From: a candidate division NC10 bacterium CSP1-5
GTDB taxonomy: Bacteria; Methylomirabilota; Methylomirabilia; Methylomirabilales; CSP1-5
Assembly: GCA_001443495.1 (NCBI GenBank)
Contig: LDXR01000004.1
Coordinates: 1 to 64,000, forward strand
Direction: 5' to 3'
Length of the DNA: 64,000 nucleotides
Shown: piece by piece, positions 39,590-50,575 of the stretch
Position numbering within the stretch: the first letter of the stretch is position 1
Layout: each line of letters opens with the position of its first letter
Position numbers and translations under genes: made by a program
The notes under the pieces: model-generated
What the model was told of the DNA's origin: nothing
Database searches by the model: none
What the model saw: only the letters and a program-made list of their open reading frames with translations

Positions 39590-40285
39590 TCATTCGCTCG
39601 GTGGGAGGTGGCCGTAGTACAACCGGTGGAGGCGGGCGGGGCGTACCCCAAAGAAGTACAGGAGCCGCAGCATCCACATCAGCAGGACCGTCCGGACAAC
39701 CCCCTCCCGCTCCCATTTCCGGGCCGAGGCGGTCACGGCAAGGCGGAGGCAGGCAATGGTGCCGCATCGCTTGAGGCGTGTGGAGAATTCCACATCCTCC
39801 ATCAGGGGGATCTCTGGATAGCCGCCCATCTCGGCGAAGACGTGGTGCCGGAGAAAGAGGCCCTGGTCACCGGTTGCGATCCGTGACAGGCGAGACCGGA
39901 GATTGATGAAAAAGGCGATGAGCCGGAAGATGACGCGGGGGCTGTCGAGGCGGACGTCGAATCGCCCACCTACGACCCGCGGATCGGTCAGTGCCGCTTG
40001 GATAGCCTCGGCGGCTCCGTCGGGCAGACGGGTGTCGGCGTGCAGAAAGAGAAGGATCTCTCCGCGGGCCTCCCGGGCTCCGGCATTCATCTGCCTGGCC
40101 CTTCCACGCGGGCTCACGACGAGTCGAGCGGGGGGGTACTGGGCCACCACCTGCGTGCTCCCGTCGGTCGAGCCTCCATCGACCACAATGACCTCCGCCC
40201 CTGGGCATTTCTGGGACAGGTCCGGGAGGAGCCGCTCGAGGTGAGGTGCCTCGTTCAGGACGGGGATGACAACGCTCAGCATCTC
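39590..40285 (-). CDS. TIGR04283 family glycosyltransferase (arsenosugar-biosynthesis-type)
   Basis: MLSVVIPVLNEAPHLERLLPDL, VVDGGSTDGS, GRARQMNAGAREARGEILLFLHADTRLP; start refined to MLSVV, approximate. Confidence 0.85.
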   Translation of the reverse strand, partial: EMLSVVIPVLNEAPHLERLLPDLSQKCPGAEVIVVDGGSTDGSTQVVAQYPPARLVVSPRGRARQMNAGAREARGEILLFLHADTRLPDGAAEAIQAALTDPRVVGGRFDVRLDSPRVIFRLIAFFINLRSRLSRIATGDQGLFLRHHVFAEMGGYPEIPLMEDVEFSTRLKRCGTIACLRLAVTASARKWEREGVVRTVLLMWMLRLLYFFGVRPARLHRLYYGHLPPSE

Positions 40286-40515
40286 ATTCCGACAGTACTC
40301 CACCCGGCCTCCACGATCAAGGGCGGGTCCCCCGGTGGCCGAGGGTGCTTCGAGGGCCGGGGATACGCCGGGCTCCCTTGGCACCCGTTTTGCTACGCAG
40401 TTCCGCGCGCCTGGAGAAGTGAGGGATCGTCAGGCAAGGCCGCCTGTGGCCCAGGAGCGGCAGGCCTGGCTGGGTTATGGGGGCGCGGGGCGAGAGCCCT
40501 CCGCCTCGAGCGGCA

Positions 40516-43176
<2,661 letters not shown>

Positions 43177-43203
43177 CCCGCCTGCATCCCACTTTGAGTT
43201 GTC

Positions 43204-44001
43204 TCAATCAAATACGTGCCTCCGCCAGACATACCCCGGCGTGAGGATCGTCCCCGGCTCCCGGATGGTCTCGAGGCCCGTAAGCGCATCGACCAGGATC
43301 GTCCGCTGCTGCCTCACGTGAAAGGCCTCCCCCAAGGGATGGCCGAAGGGATAACGAAGGAAGAGCGCCCGTGGGGGCTTGACCGTCATCGTGACCTCTT
43401 TCTGAAGGGTGATTCCGATCGTGGGAATCTTTCGCTGCTCGATGATGCGCTGGATCAGGCCCACGGCCTGATTGCAGAGCCCTCAGGCGGGGGTCAGCAC
43501 GACGGCTTCGGCCCCTTCCCGCAGCAGGCGTTCAGCGACCTCAGGGGCCGTCTCTTCCATGAGTGTCTGCAGGTGCGGCCCGTCGATGTGGCCCATGAAG
43601 CTATACAGCGTGGGCGCGATCCGCCCGATGAATCCCTCCTCTTGGAGCTCCCGGAGCCGATCGATGGGGAGGACCACGTTGATGTCCCGGTCTGCCGCGG
43701 AATGATCGTAGTACTTGTGGGTGATGGTGAGATCACTCTTGTCGGCGGCGGCGGGGAAGGCCCGAAAGGTCGCGTCCCCATCCGGATCCTCCATGTCGAA
43801 GGGCGGCTGTGACGTGAGGTGAACGCCCGCCGTGGTCACCATGGCAATGCAGCTTTCTCGAAGGGGTTTGCCGAGGGGGGCCCAGGGGATCCCTTGCCCT
43901 TCGACGAAGCGGTGGCCTCTCGCCCAGCGTTCTGCCAGCCACGGGAGGTGTTTGAAGAGCTGCACGAGAATCGTATTTTTGAGGTCCTGAATCTTTCCCA
44001 C
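43204..44001 (-). CDS. GrdB-like glycine/sarcosine/betaine reductase selenoprotein B family protein, in-frame UGA read as Sec
   Basis: Track ORFs 43483..44001 and 43204..43464 share one frame: ...REGAEAVVLTPA-U-GLCNQAVGLIQRIIEQRKIPTIGITLQKEVTMTVKPPRALFLRYPFGHPLGEAF... UGA at 43483-43485; U-x-x-C motif. Confidence 0.85.
43454..43472 (-). promoter_or_regulatory. Candidate bacterial SECIS hairpin
   Basis: On the minus strand AUCAGGCC-GUG-GGCCUGAU, perfect 8-bp stem starting 10 nt after the UGA. Confidence 0.5.
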
Positions 44002-44020
44002 GGTCGGTCCAGCCTACTCC

Positions 44021-44140
44021 TGACAGTTGGCTGTCAGCAGTCAGCGGTCAGCAAAGAAATGGAAGCAGCCAGCCGTCAGCGAGAATGCCGGCGCTTTCAC
44101 AGGACCATATTGCTGATGGCTCACAGCCGACAGCCATTGC
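44021..44140. repeat. Heptamer-armed inverted repeat (GCNGTCA family)
   Basis: Left arm GCTGTCA GCAGTCA GCGGTCA GC; right arm TTGCTGATGGCTCACAGCCGACAGCC, its approximate reverse complement. Confidence 0.7.
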
Positions 44141-44146
44141 CGCGGG

Positions 44147-46051
44147 TTAGCAACACCGCTCTCCACTGGATGACGGGCTGCAGGTCATCGCCCGCGCCTG
44201 AGAGACCTGAGGTCCGGTGATCAAGAACTGCCCTCCATAGGGAGGCGACGCAAGTTTCGCCGCGGTGTCCGTGCAGATTTCGAAGGGAACCCCGCGCCGG
44301 TAGGTGTGCCCGTCATCGTCTGAGACCTGGGAATACGGCCCCAGGTAGATGGCATGTTGGCCGGTGTAGACGCAGGTCGACCCCTTCTGAAATTTCCAGC
44401 CGCGGACCGTCACGGCGTAGAAGTTATGCCCTCCGACCCGTCGATAGGAGGTTCTGGTGAGGATCTGAAGGCCGTAGAACCCGGTCTCCAGAGCGGCCGC
44501 GAGGAATTCTTCCTCCGAGAGGGCACCCGCGATGCACTCGCCCCAGAGTTGCTTGTCGCCTTGCCACTCCCGGGGGACCGGCTTCTCCGAGAGGATATCC
44601 GCGATCACGAAGCGGCCTCCATGTCGGAGAATGCGCGCGATTTCCCGGAACACCTTCCGCTTGTCCCTGGACAGGTTCAGGACGCAATTGGAGGTGACCA
44701 GATCGACCGATTGGGCGTCTACAGGGATCTCCTCCAGATACCCGTGCCTGAACTCGGTGTTGCGATAACCGAGATTCCTGGCTACCTGGTCAGCGGCACC
44801 CAGGGCCTGGGCCAGCATTTCGGGGGTCATGTCGACGCCGATGACCTTGCCGTTTCTCTCTACCTTTTGGGCAGCCACGAACACGTCGATGCCGGCTCCG
44901 GATCCCAGATCGACCACGATCTCTCCCGGGATGAGTCCCGCTGCCCCCATCGGGGAGCCGCAGCCATAGGAGCGCTCCAGGACCTCTTTCGGGATGTGGG
45001 CGGTCTCCGAAGCATCGTAACCCCCCGGACAACAAAGCGCCGGTTTGGGATCGAGGGCCGCCTCGGCATAAAATTGCTGGACGTCTGCCCGCGTGATCTC
45101 TCCGTCGGCGCGGATGGTAACTTGTGGCGCGTGCATGGGGACACCCCTCCCTTTCGTGTACGGTTCCGGCGGATTCGCACAAGACAGTCCCTGCATCCTG
45201 CAGGTATAGCAGGCGGAGAAAGCCAGGGGGAAGGGCCGGAGGGTCTCGCGGATCGTCCGGCCCATCCTGGCCGTCGGCTCGTCAATGAGAATGGGGCAGA
45301 CATAGACCCCTTCCGACGTGACCATCCGGCAGGTGGAGCACTGCAGGCTTTCCCAGGGGTAGTTGACAAAACAGGCGTCGGAGACTCGCTCATGGGGGTG
45401 ATAGGGCCTGCCGGTCTTCGCCAGCGCGCCGAGGAAGAGGGGGGGAAGGATCTTGAGCCGCGGCGTCGCTTGGCCCACCCGCCGTGCCAGGTCCTCGAAC
45501 CCGCGGCGGAACTCGTCCGGGGGCCGGGTCTCGTCGATCTGGCACGCGGTGATGATCGGTTCAAATCCCACCCCGCGCAGGTTTCGGATGCCCTGGGTGG
45601 CTTTTGCGAAGACCCCTTTCCCCCGGATCCTGTCGTTCTGTTCGGCCGTCGAGCCGTCAAGGCTGACCCGGAACTCCAGCGGGTGAGGAGACGCGTCCTG
45701 AGTCTCTCGCATCACCCGGGCGATCGATGCCGTGATGAGCATCCCGTTGGTTAGGACCGTGGCCGGTCCGATCTGGAGGGCGTCCGCGAGGATTCCTGGG
45801 AGCTCCCGGTTGAGGAGGGGCTCTCCCCCGGTAAAGTAAAATTCCTTAACCCCCAACTCCCGGGCCTCGACCAGGTAGCGTTGGACCTGGCTGCGCGTCA
45901 TCATCTTGTGGGAATCATTTTCGGGTGAGCAGGAGATAAAGCAGTGGCTGCATCGGAGGTTGCAGATCGTTCCGGCAACCTGGAACCAGAGCGTCTTGAG
46001 GCCGAGCATCGGGACGTGGGGTGCCTTGTCGAGCGGCATGACCGGTGGCAT
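44147..46051 (-). CDS. Radical SAM (SPASM-like) domain fused to an ArsM-like SAM methyltransferase
   Basis: N-terminal CNLRCSHC and TGGEPLL; Cys-rich CSTCRM...CYTCRMQGLSC; C-terminal YGCGSPMGAAGLIPGEIVVDLGSGAGIDVFVAAQKVERNGKVIGVDMTPEML. Confidence 0.85.
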   Translation of the reverse strand: MPPVMPLDKAPHVPMLGLKTLWFQVAGTICNLRCSHCFISCSPENDSHKMMTRSQVQRYLVEARELGVKEFYFTGGEPLLNRELPGILADALQIGPATVLTNGMLITASIARVMRETQDASPHPLEFRVSLDGSTAEQNDRIRGKGVFAKATQGIRNLRGVGFEPIITACQIDETRPPDEFRRGFEDLARRVGQATPRLKILPPLFLGALAKTGRPYHPHERVSDACFVNYPWESLQCSTCRMVTSEGVYVCPILIDEPTARMGRTIRETLRPFPLAFSACYTCRMQGLSCANPPEPYTKGRGVPMHAPQVTIRADGEITRADVQQFYAEAALDPKPALCCPGGYDASETAHIPKEVLERSYGCGSPMGAAGLIPGEIVVDLGSGAGIDVFVAAQKVERNGKVIGVDMTPEMLAQALGAADQVARNLGYRNTEFRHGYLEEIPVDAQSVDLVTSNCVLNLSRDKRKVFREIARILRHGGRFVIADILSEKPVPREWQGDKQLWGECIAGALSEEEFLAAALETGFYGLQILTRTSYRRVGGHNFYAVTVRGWKFQKGSTCVYTGQHAIYLGPYSQVSDDDGHTYRRGVPFEICTDTAAKLASPPYGGQFLITGPQVSQARAMTCSPSSSGERCC

Positions 46052-46848
46052 CGTATGCTCCTTCCTGGAGTCCCGGACAGCGAGTCCCCGCCCGGCTGTC
46101 AGATTTCGGAAACCTCTTTCCCGGCACCCTGTGGGGGAAACACCCGCACCGGGATTTTATTCCACGGCTGGGGAGATGCAAAGGAAAACAATACCGAGTG
46201 TGCGATTGCCAAGAACCCGTTCCTGAATGGGACGGGTGCAAGAGCTTGGAACGGCACTGGGTGGCTCAAGACGACCGTCAGGCGGGAGTTATGCGTGAGG
46301 GGTCCGGATCCGAATGGGCCGGGGACTCACTCGTTCTTCGCGACAAACAAGAAGAAGCCCACAGCCAAGAAAACTAGGATCACCGTACTGAGCATCTCGC
46401 CCCTCGCACGTAGCATTTTCGGCCACCGGTTGGGGGTCCAAGGGGCAGCCTCACCGCCGTTAAAGCAATCGTCGTGCCACAGCCTGCACTTTCGCACGCC
46501 CAACCGCCTGTCTCCGAAGAAAAATATGGAAGGCCCGGGCTGCCAAGCCTTCATAGATCCTCCTCCCTCCGGTTAGACGGCAAAGGAGATGAGTCGGTTT
46601 CATCCCACGACAAGGAAAAAGCCTGTCGGAATCAGCCCGGACATGTCATCTTGACCGACTTTGGTCCGCGGGAGTGGAAAATTGGCACGGACCTGGCTTG
46701 ACAGTTATCGCGTGTCTCTGATAGCCTTCCTGCTCCCGTGCGAGGAAACCTGCCAAAGTGGCTGTCGGTCCGCTGTAGGTTTCGTACGTCGGAAGACATC
46801 TCCCCGGATGTTTGGTCCCGAACACGCTTCATAAGGGAGGGCAGATCC

Positions 46849-48111
46849 ATGAGAGAGGATTTGCGGGATGAGCGCACCTATTGGGCAGAGCGACGGACGG
46901 AGCAGCTATGGCGGTGGGCACAGGCGGCCGGTCTGTCGCGGCGCCGCTTCCTAAGGCTGCTGGCTGGGGGAGGGGGAGCGGCAGCGCTGGCGGCCTTTGG
47001 CCCGCGGGCGGCCGGGGCGCAGAGCGGTTCTCCTGCACAGGCCCAGCCTGCCAAGCCCCAGATTCACGCGAAGCCAACGCCGTCAGAACTCTTCATCCAC
47101 CATGGGACGAATCAGGAGATGCGGTGGGAGGCGATGTACGGCCGTGGCTACGTGATGCCGAATGCCATGTTCTTCATCCGCAACCACGACCCGTCGCCCA
47201 CCATCGACGTCAAGACCTGGCGGCTCAAGGTAGAAGGGCCGGGAGTGGCGCACCCTCTGGAGCTAACCTACGAAGAGATCCTGCGTCTTCCCTCCCAGTC
47301 GGTCGTCCGCTACATCGAGTGCGCGGGCAACGGACGAGTCTTTCACAAGGAGGTCCTGGGAAAGCCGGCCAAGGGGACCCAGTGGCGGCTGGGAGCCTAC
47401 GGGGTCGCCGAATGGACAGGGGTGCCCCTGAAGGAGATCCTGGACAGGGCCAAGCTGAAGCGGAGCGCCGTGGACGTCATGCCCACCGGCCTTGATACGC
47501 GCAAGATTGAGCGCCCCATGTCGGTCGCCAAGGCCCTGGAAGATGACACCCTCCTCGTCTATGCCATGAACGGGGATGTCCTTCCCGCAGACCACGGCTT
47601 TCCCGTGCGGGTCCTCGTCCCGGGATGGATAGGGATCGCGAACATCAAATGGGTGGGACGTCTCTTCGTCTCGGAGGAGCCAGTCTTTGTCGAGAAGAAC
47701 ACCAAGGACTACGTGCTGATCGGCCCGGATTTTCCCGAAAAACCCCCTGCCAAGGGTCCCATACTGACCTTACAAACCCTGAAGAGTGCTATTGCCCTTC
47801 CGTGGCCAGCCACCTTGTCCGCCGGCAAGCACTTGACCCGGGGATACGCCTGGTCCCCCCACGGGAAGATCGCCAAGGTGGAATATAGCGTGGACGGCGG
47901 CAAGACCTGGGCCGCTGCTCAGCTTCGAGAGCCCAACCTGCCGCGAGCCGGGGTGCGCTGGGAGTTTGCGTGGGACGCCAAGCCAGGGGACTATACGGTG
48001 ATGACACGGGCGACGGATGAGAAGGGGAATACCCAGCCCGAAACGGTCCGATGGAACGAGCTGGGCTACGAATTCTCGGCCGTTATCCGCCACCCGGTCA
48101 CGGTGACGTAG
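46849..48111 (+). CDS. Sulfite oxidase-like molybdopterin enzyme (SorA/SoxC-like) with Tat signal
   Basis: SRRRFLRLLAGGGGAAALAAFGPRAAGA; YIECAGNGRVF; PVRVLVPGWIGIANIKWVGRL; start refined. Confidence 0.92.
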   Translation: MREDLRDERTYWAERRTEQLWRWAQAAGLSRRRFLRLLAGGGGAAALAAFGPRAAGAQSGSPAQAQPAKPQIHAKPTPSELFIHHGTNQEMRWEAMYGRGYVMPNAMFFIRNHDPSPTIDVKTWRLKVEGPGVAHPLELTYEEILRLPSQSVVRYIECAGNGRVFHKEVLGKPAKGTQWRLGAYGVAEWTGVPLKEILDRAKLKRSAVDVMPTGLDTRKIERPMSVAKALEDDTLLVYAMNGDVLPADHGFPVRVLVPGWIGIANIKWVGRLFVSEEPVFVEKNTKDYVLIGPDFPEKPPAKGPILTLQTLKSAIALPWPATLSAGKHLTRGYAWSPHGKIAKVEYSVDGGKTWAAAQLREPNLPRAGVRWEFAWDAKPGDYTVMTRATDEKGNTQPETVRWNELGYEFSAVIRHPVTVT

Positions 48112-48152
48112 AGGCGAAAACACACCGCGGGTGCGGCTCCCCTGTGCGAGTC

Positions 48153-48599
48153 ATGGCGGTGCGGGAACCCTGGGTCCTCGGGAGGGTGCTCGTCCTGTGC
48201 GTGGCGGTCGGTGTGGTTGCCGCTCACGCGATCGGGGAGCTGTGCACCGTTCCCGGTCCGATGTCGTCGGCACATGCCGCCCCTGACTCTGGAGATGGCC
48301 AAGTGGCGACCGGGCAAGCGGTGTATCTCAAGCACTGCGCGCGGTGTCACGGCGAGAAAGGGGAGGGCATCGAAGCCCCGGCCCTCATCGGCGAACCGGC
48401 GAATCGGTTGCAAAGCTACCCGACAGCCGCCATCCTCTACCGCTACGTCCGCTTACTCATGCCGCTCGATGCGCCCGACAGCCTTCCCGAAAGGGACTAC
48501 TGGGCTGTCGTCGCCTACCTCCTCGTCCGCAATGGTGTGATCCAGGAAAATGTCCCCGTGGGGCCTGAGACGGCGGAGAAGATCCTGATCAAGCGGTAG
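48153..48599 (+). CDS. Monoheme cytochrome c (likely electron acceptor of the sulfite oxidase-like enzyme)
   Basis: N-terminal signal/TM, GQAVYLKHCARCHGEKGEGIEAPALIG; directly downstream. Confidence 0.85.
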   Translation: MAVREPWVLGRVLVLCVAVGVVAAHAIGELCTVPGPMSSAHAAPDSGDGQVATGQAVYLKHCARCHGEKGEGIEAPALIGEPANRLQSYPTAAILYRYVRLLMPLDAPDSLPERDYWAVVAYLLVRNGVIQENVPVGPETAEKILIKR

Positions 48600-48725
48600 G
48601 CTGAATACCTCCCGCGGACACAAGGATGTTACTTCGACTAGGCTAGCACAGCCGGTGTGTTAGGCAATTCTTGAATCACAGGGGGCCTAACCCGCCGTTG
48701 CAGGCGGGGTGGCTTAGCAGCAACA

Positions 48726-49322
48726 ATGAACGAACGCGTGGGGTCCCTCCTCCAGGAGATTGAAGCCTTTGGCAAGGCCAACGACGCGCGGGCCGCGGAC
48801 CGCTCGCAAAAGATGCTCAACATCACACCTGAGACGGGTGAGTTCCTGTCCATACTCGTCCGCCACCAGCCCGCAAAGCGAGTCCTTGAGATCGGCACGT
48901 CCAACGGGTATTCGACCCTGTGGCTCGCGGATGCAGTATCCAGTACCGACGGCACCATAGAGACCGTCGAAATGAATCCAGAAAAGGCTCGATTGGCGCG
49001 AATCAACTTCGAGCGTGCTGGCCTCTCTCGTTTCATCCATTTGGTCGAGGCGGATGCCGCTGAGGTGCTTGCGGCGGCAGCCGACTCGATCTACGATTTT
49101 GTTTTCCTGGACTCCGAGCGCACCGAGTACCTATCGTGGTGGCCCCACATCCTGCGTGTGCTCAGGCCGGGGGGTCTCGTGGTCTGCGACAACGCGATCT
49201 CCCACAAACACGAGCTGGAAGAGTTCACGGCTGCCGTCCGGCGAACGCCGAGCTCCTCGATGTGCCTCGTCCCGGTCGGAAAGGGTCAGCTGCTGATCCT
49301 GAAGCATGGCGAACCGGCGTGA
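48726..49322 (+). CDS. O-methyltransferase family 3-like protein
   Basis: KRVLEIGTSNGYSTLWLADAV, DFVFLDSER, LRPGGLVVCDNAI. Confidence 0.9.
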   Translation: MNERVGSLLQEIEAFGKANDARAADRSQKMLNITPETGEFLSILVRHQPAKRVLEIGTSNGYSTLWLADAVSSTDGTIETVEMNPEKARLARINFERAGLSRFIHLVEADAAEVLAAAADSIYDFVFLDSERTEYLSWWPHILRVLRPGGLVVCDNAISHKHELEEFTAAVRRTPSSSMCLVPVGKGQLLILKHGEPA

Positions 49323-49335
49323 GCCAGAGCTCTTC

Positions 49336-49884
49336 TTACAGCCTGCGGGGGCGGGAGGCGAGGAGGACGGCGATGATGGTCATGCCGTCCACGATCTCAC
49401 CGGACAGGACCATCTCGAGCACCTGACGAAAGGGGAAGGGACGGACCTCGATGAATTCGGTCGCATCGCGGACCGTCTCCACTTTGACGAGATCCTCCGC
49501 CAGGAACAGGTGGGCCGTCTCGTCCACGACGCTCTTGCTCGTGTGGAAGGTGCTGACGGGGACCAGGCGGCCGGCCCGATAGCCGGCTTCCTCCGCCAGT
49601 TCCCGTTGGGCCGCCTGTTCGCGCGACTCCCCGGCATGGACCCCTCCCGTCGGCATCTCCCAGGTCACCCGCCGCGCCACGTACCGGTATTGCCGGATCA
49701 AGAGCACCGTATCGGGATCGACAAAGGGGAGGATCCCGACGCACTGGCCGCAGGTGACGACCCCGTAGATGGTGGTCCGTTTGTCGGGCAGTTCGACGAG
49801 GTCTTCCCGCAGGGAGATCCACTTATTGCTGTAGATGGACCGTGTCGAGAGGGTCTTCCAGGGTGTTTCCGACGGCCTGGTCAT
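49336..49884 (-). CDS. NUDIX hydrolase (ADP-ribose pyrophosphatase-like)
   Basis: Nudix box GGVHAGESREQAAQRELAEEAGY. Confidence 0.92.
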   Translation of the reverse strand: MTRPSETPWKTLSTRSIYSNKWISLREDLVELPDKRTTIYGVVTCGQCVGILPFVDPDTVLLIRQYRYVARRVTWEMPTGGVHAGESREQAAQRELAEEAGYRAGRLVPVSTFHTSKSVVDETAHLFLAEDLVKVETVRDATEFIEVRPFPFRQVLEMVLSGEIVDGMTIIAVLLASRPRRL

Positions 49885-50549
49885 GTTGTCCGCTCCATGA
49901 AGAATCGGCGGGTGTGACGTGCCGCGTTCCCCGCAGGACCCGCCAGGGACGCCTTCAGGTGCGCGAGGTCCTCCGGGGTGTCGATGTCGAACCAGGGCGG
50001 AAGCGCCGCGACCTTGAGCCCTGTGCCCTCGGCCCGGCGGAACGTCTCCGGGACGACCTGGGCGGTGCTCCAGGGCATGTTCTCGAACAGCTCCCGGTGC
50101 AGGGTGCGGAGCCCGATCAGATAGTATCCGCCGTCCTCGCTGGGACCCAGGACGAGGTCGATCCCGGGAGTCGCAATCAGGTCAAGGGCCTGCTCCAGAT
50201 AGGCGGTGGGCAGCGTGGGGGTATCGCTGTCGATGGCGAAGGCCGCCGCATGTCCCCTGGCGAAAAGGTGCTCGAAGCTGTTGGCCAGCCTGGCCCCGAG
50301 GTCCGGCCCGCGCTGCGGGACAAGCAGGAAGTCGGGCGCCACGCCTTCAAAGAAGCCCCGCCCGTCGGGCGGCGTGTACGCGATGGCGGGGCTCGCGGCC
50401 GTGAGGGTTCTCACCTGTTCGATCTTGTCGAGCAGGAAGCAGCGGTATAGCTCGGCGGCATCCCTGGCCGATAGGGGAGGAGACAGTCTGGTCTTGACCT
50501 CACCCGCCCGCGGCGCCTTGGCCATGATCGTGACGGCGTGTCGTCTCAT
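49881..50549 (-). CDS. TIGR04282/DUF2064 family glycosyltransferase
   Basis: MRRHAVTIMAKAPRAGEVKTRLSPPLS, AIDSDTPTLPTAYLEQAL, LGPSEDGGYYLIGL; start refined. Confidence 0.88.
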   Translation of the reverse strand: MRRHAVTIMAKAPRAGEVKTRLSPPLSARDAAELYRCFLLDKIEQVRTLTAASPAIAYTPPDGRGFFEGVAPDFLLVPQRGPDLGARLANSFEHLFARGHAAAFAIDSDTPTLPTAYLEQALDLIATPGIDLVLGPSEDGGYYLIGLRTLHRELFENMPWSTAQVVPETFRRAEGTGLKVAALPPWFDIDTPEDLAHLKASLAGPAGNAARHTRRFFMERTT

Positions 50550-50575
50550 ATCGCTGCCCGATCCCTCGCGGTCGG

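Noticed and set aside
44354-45754. 466-aa plus-strand ORF opposite the radical SAM-ArsM fusion
   Set aside because: Mirror ORF caused by high GC; composition is Arg/Gly/Asp-rich with no recognisable motif, while the minus strand encodes clear domains.
46327-46416. Small minus-strand ORF ending MLSTVILVFLAVGFFLFVAKNE (single-TM microprotein)
   Set aside because: Plausible hydrophobic helix but no ribosome-binding or conservation evidence; too short to call.
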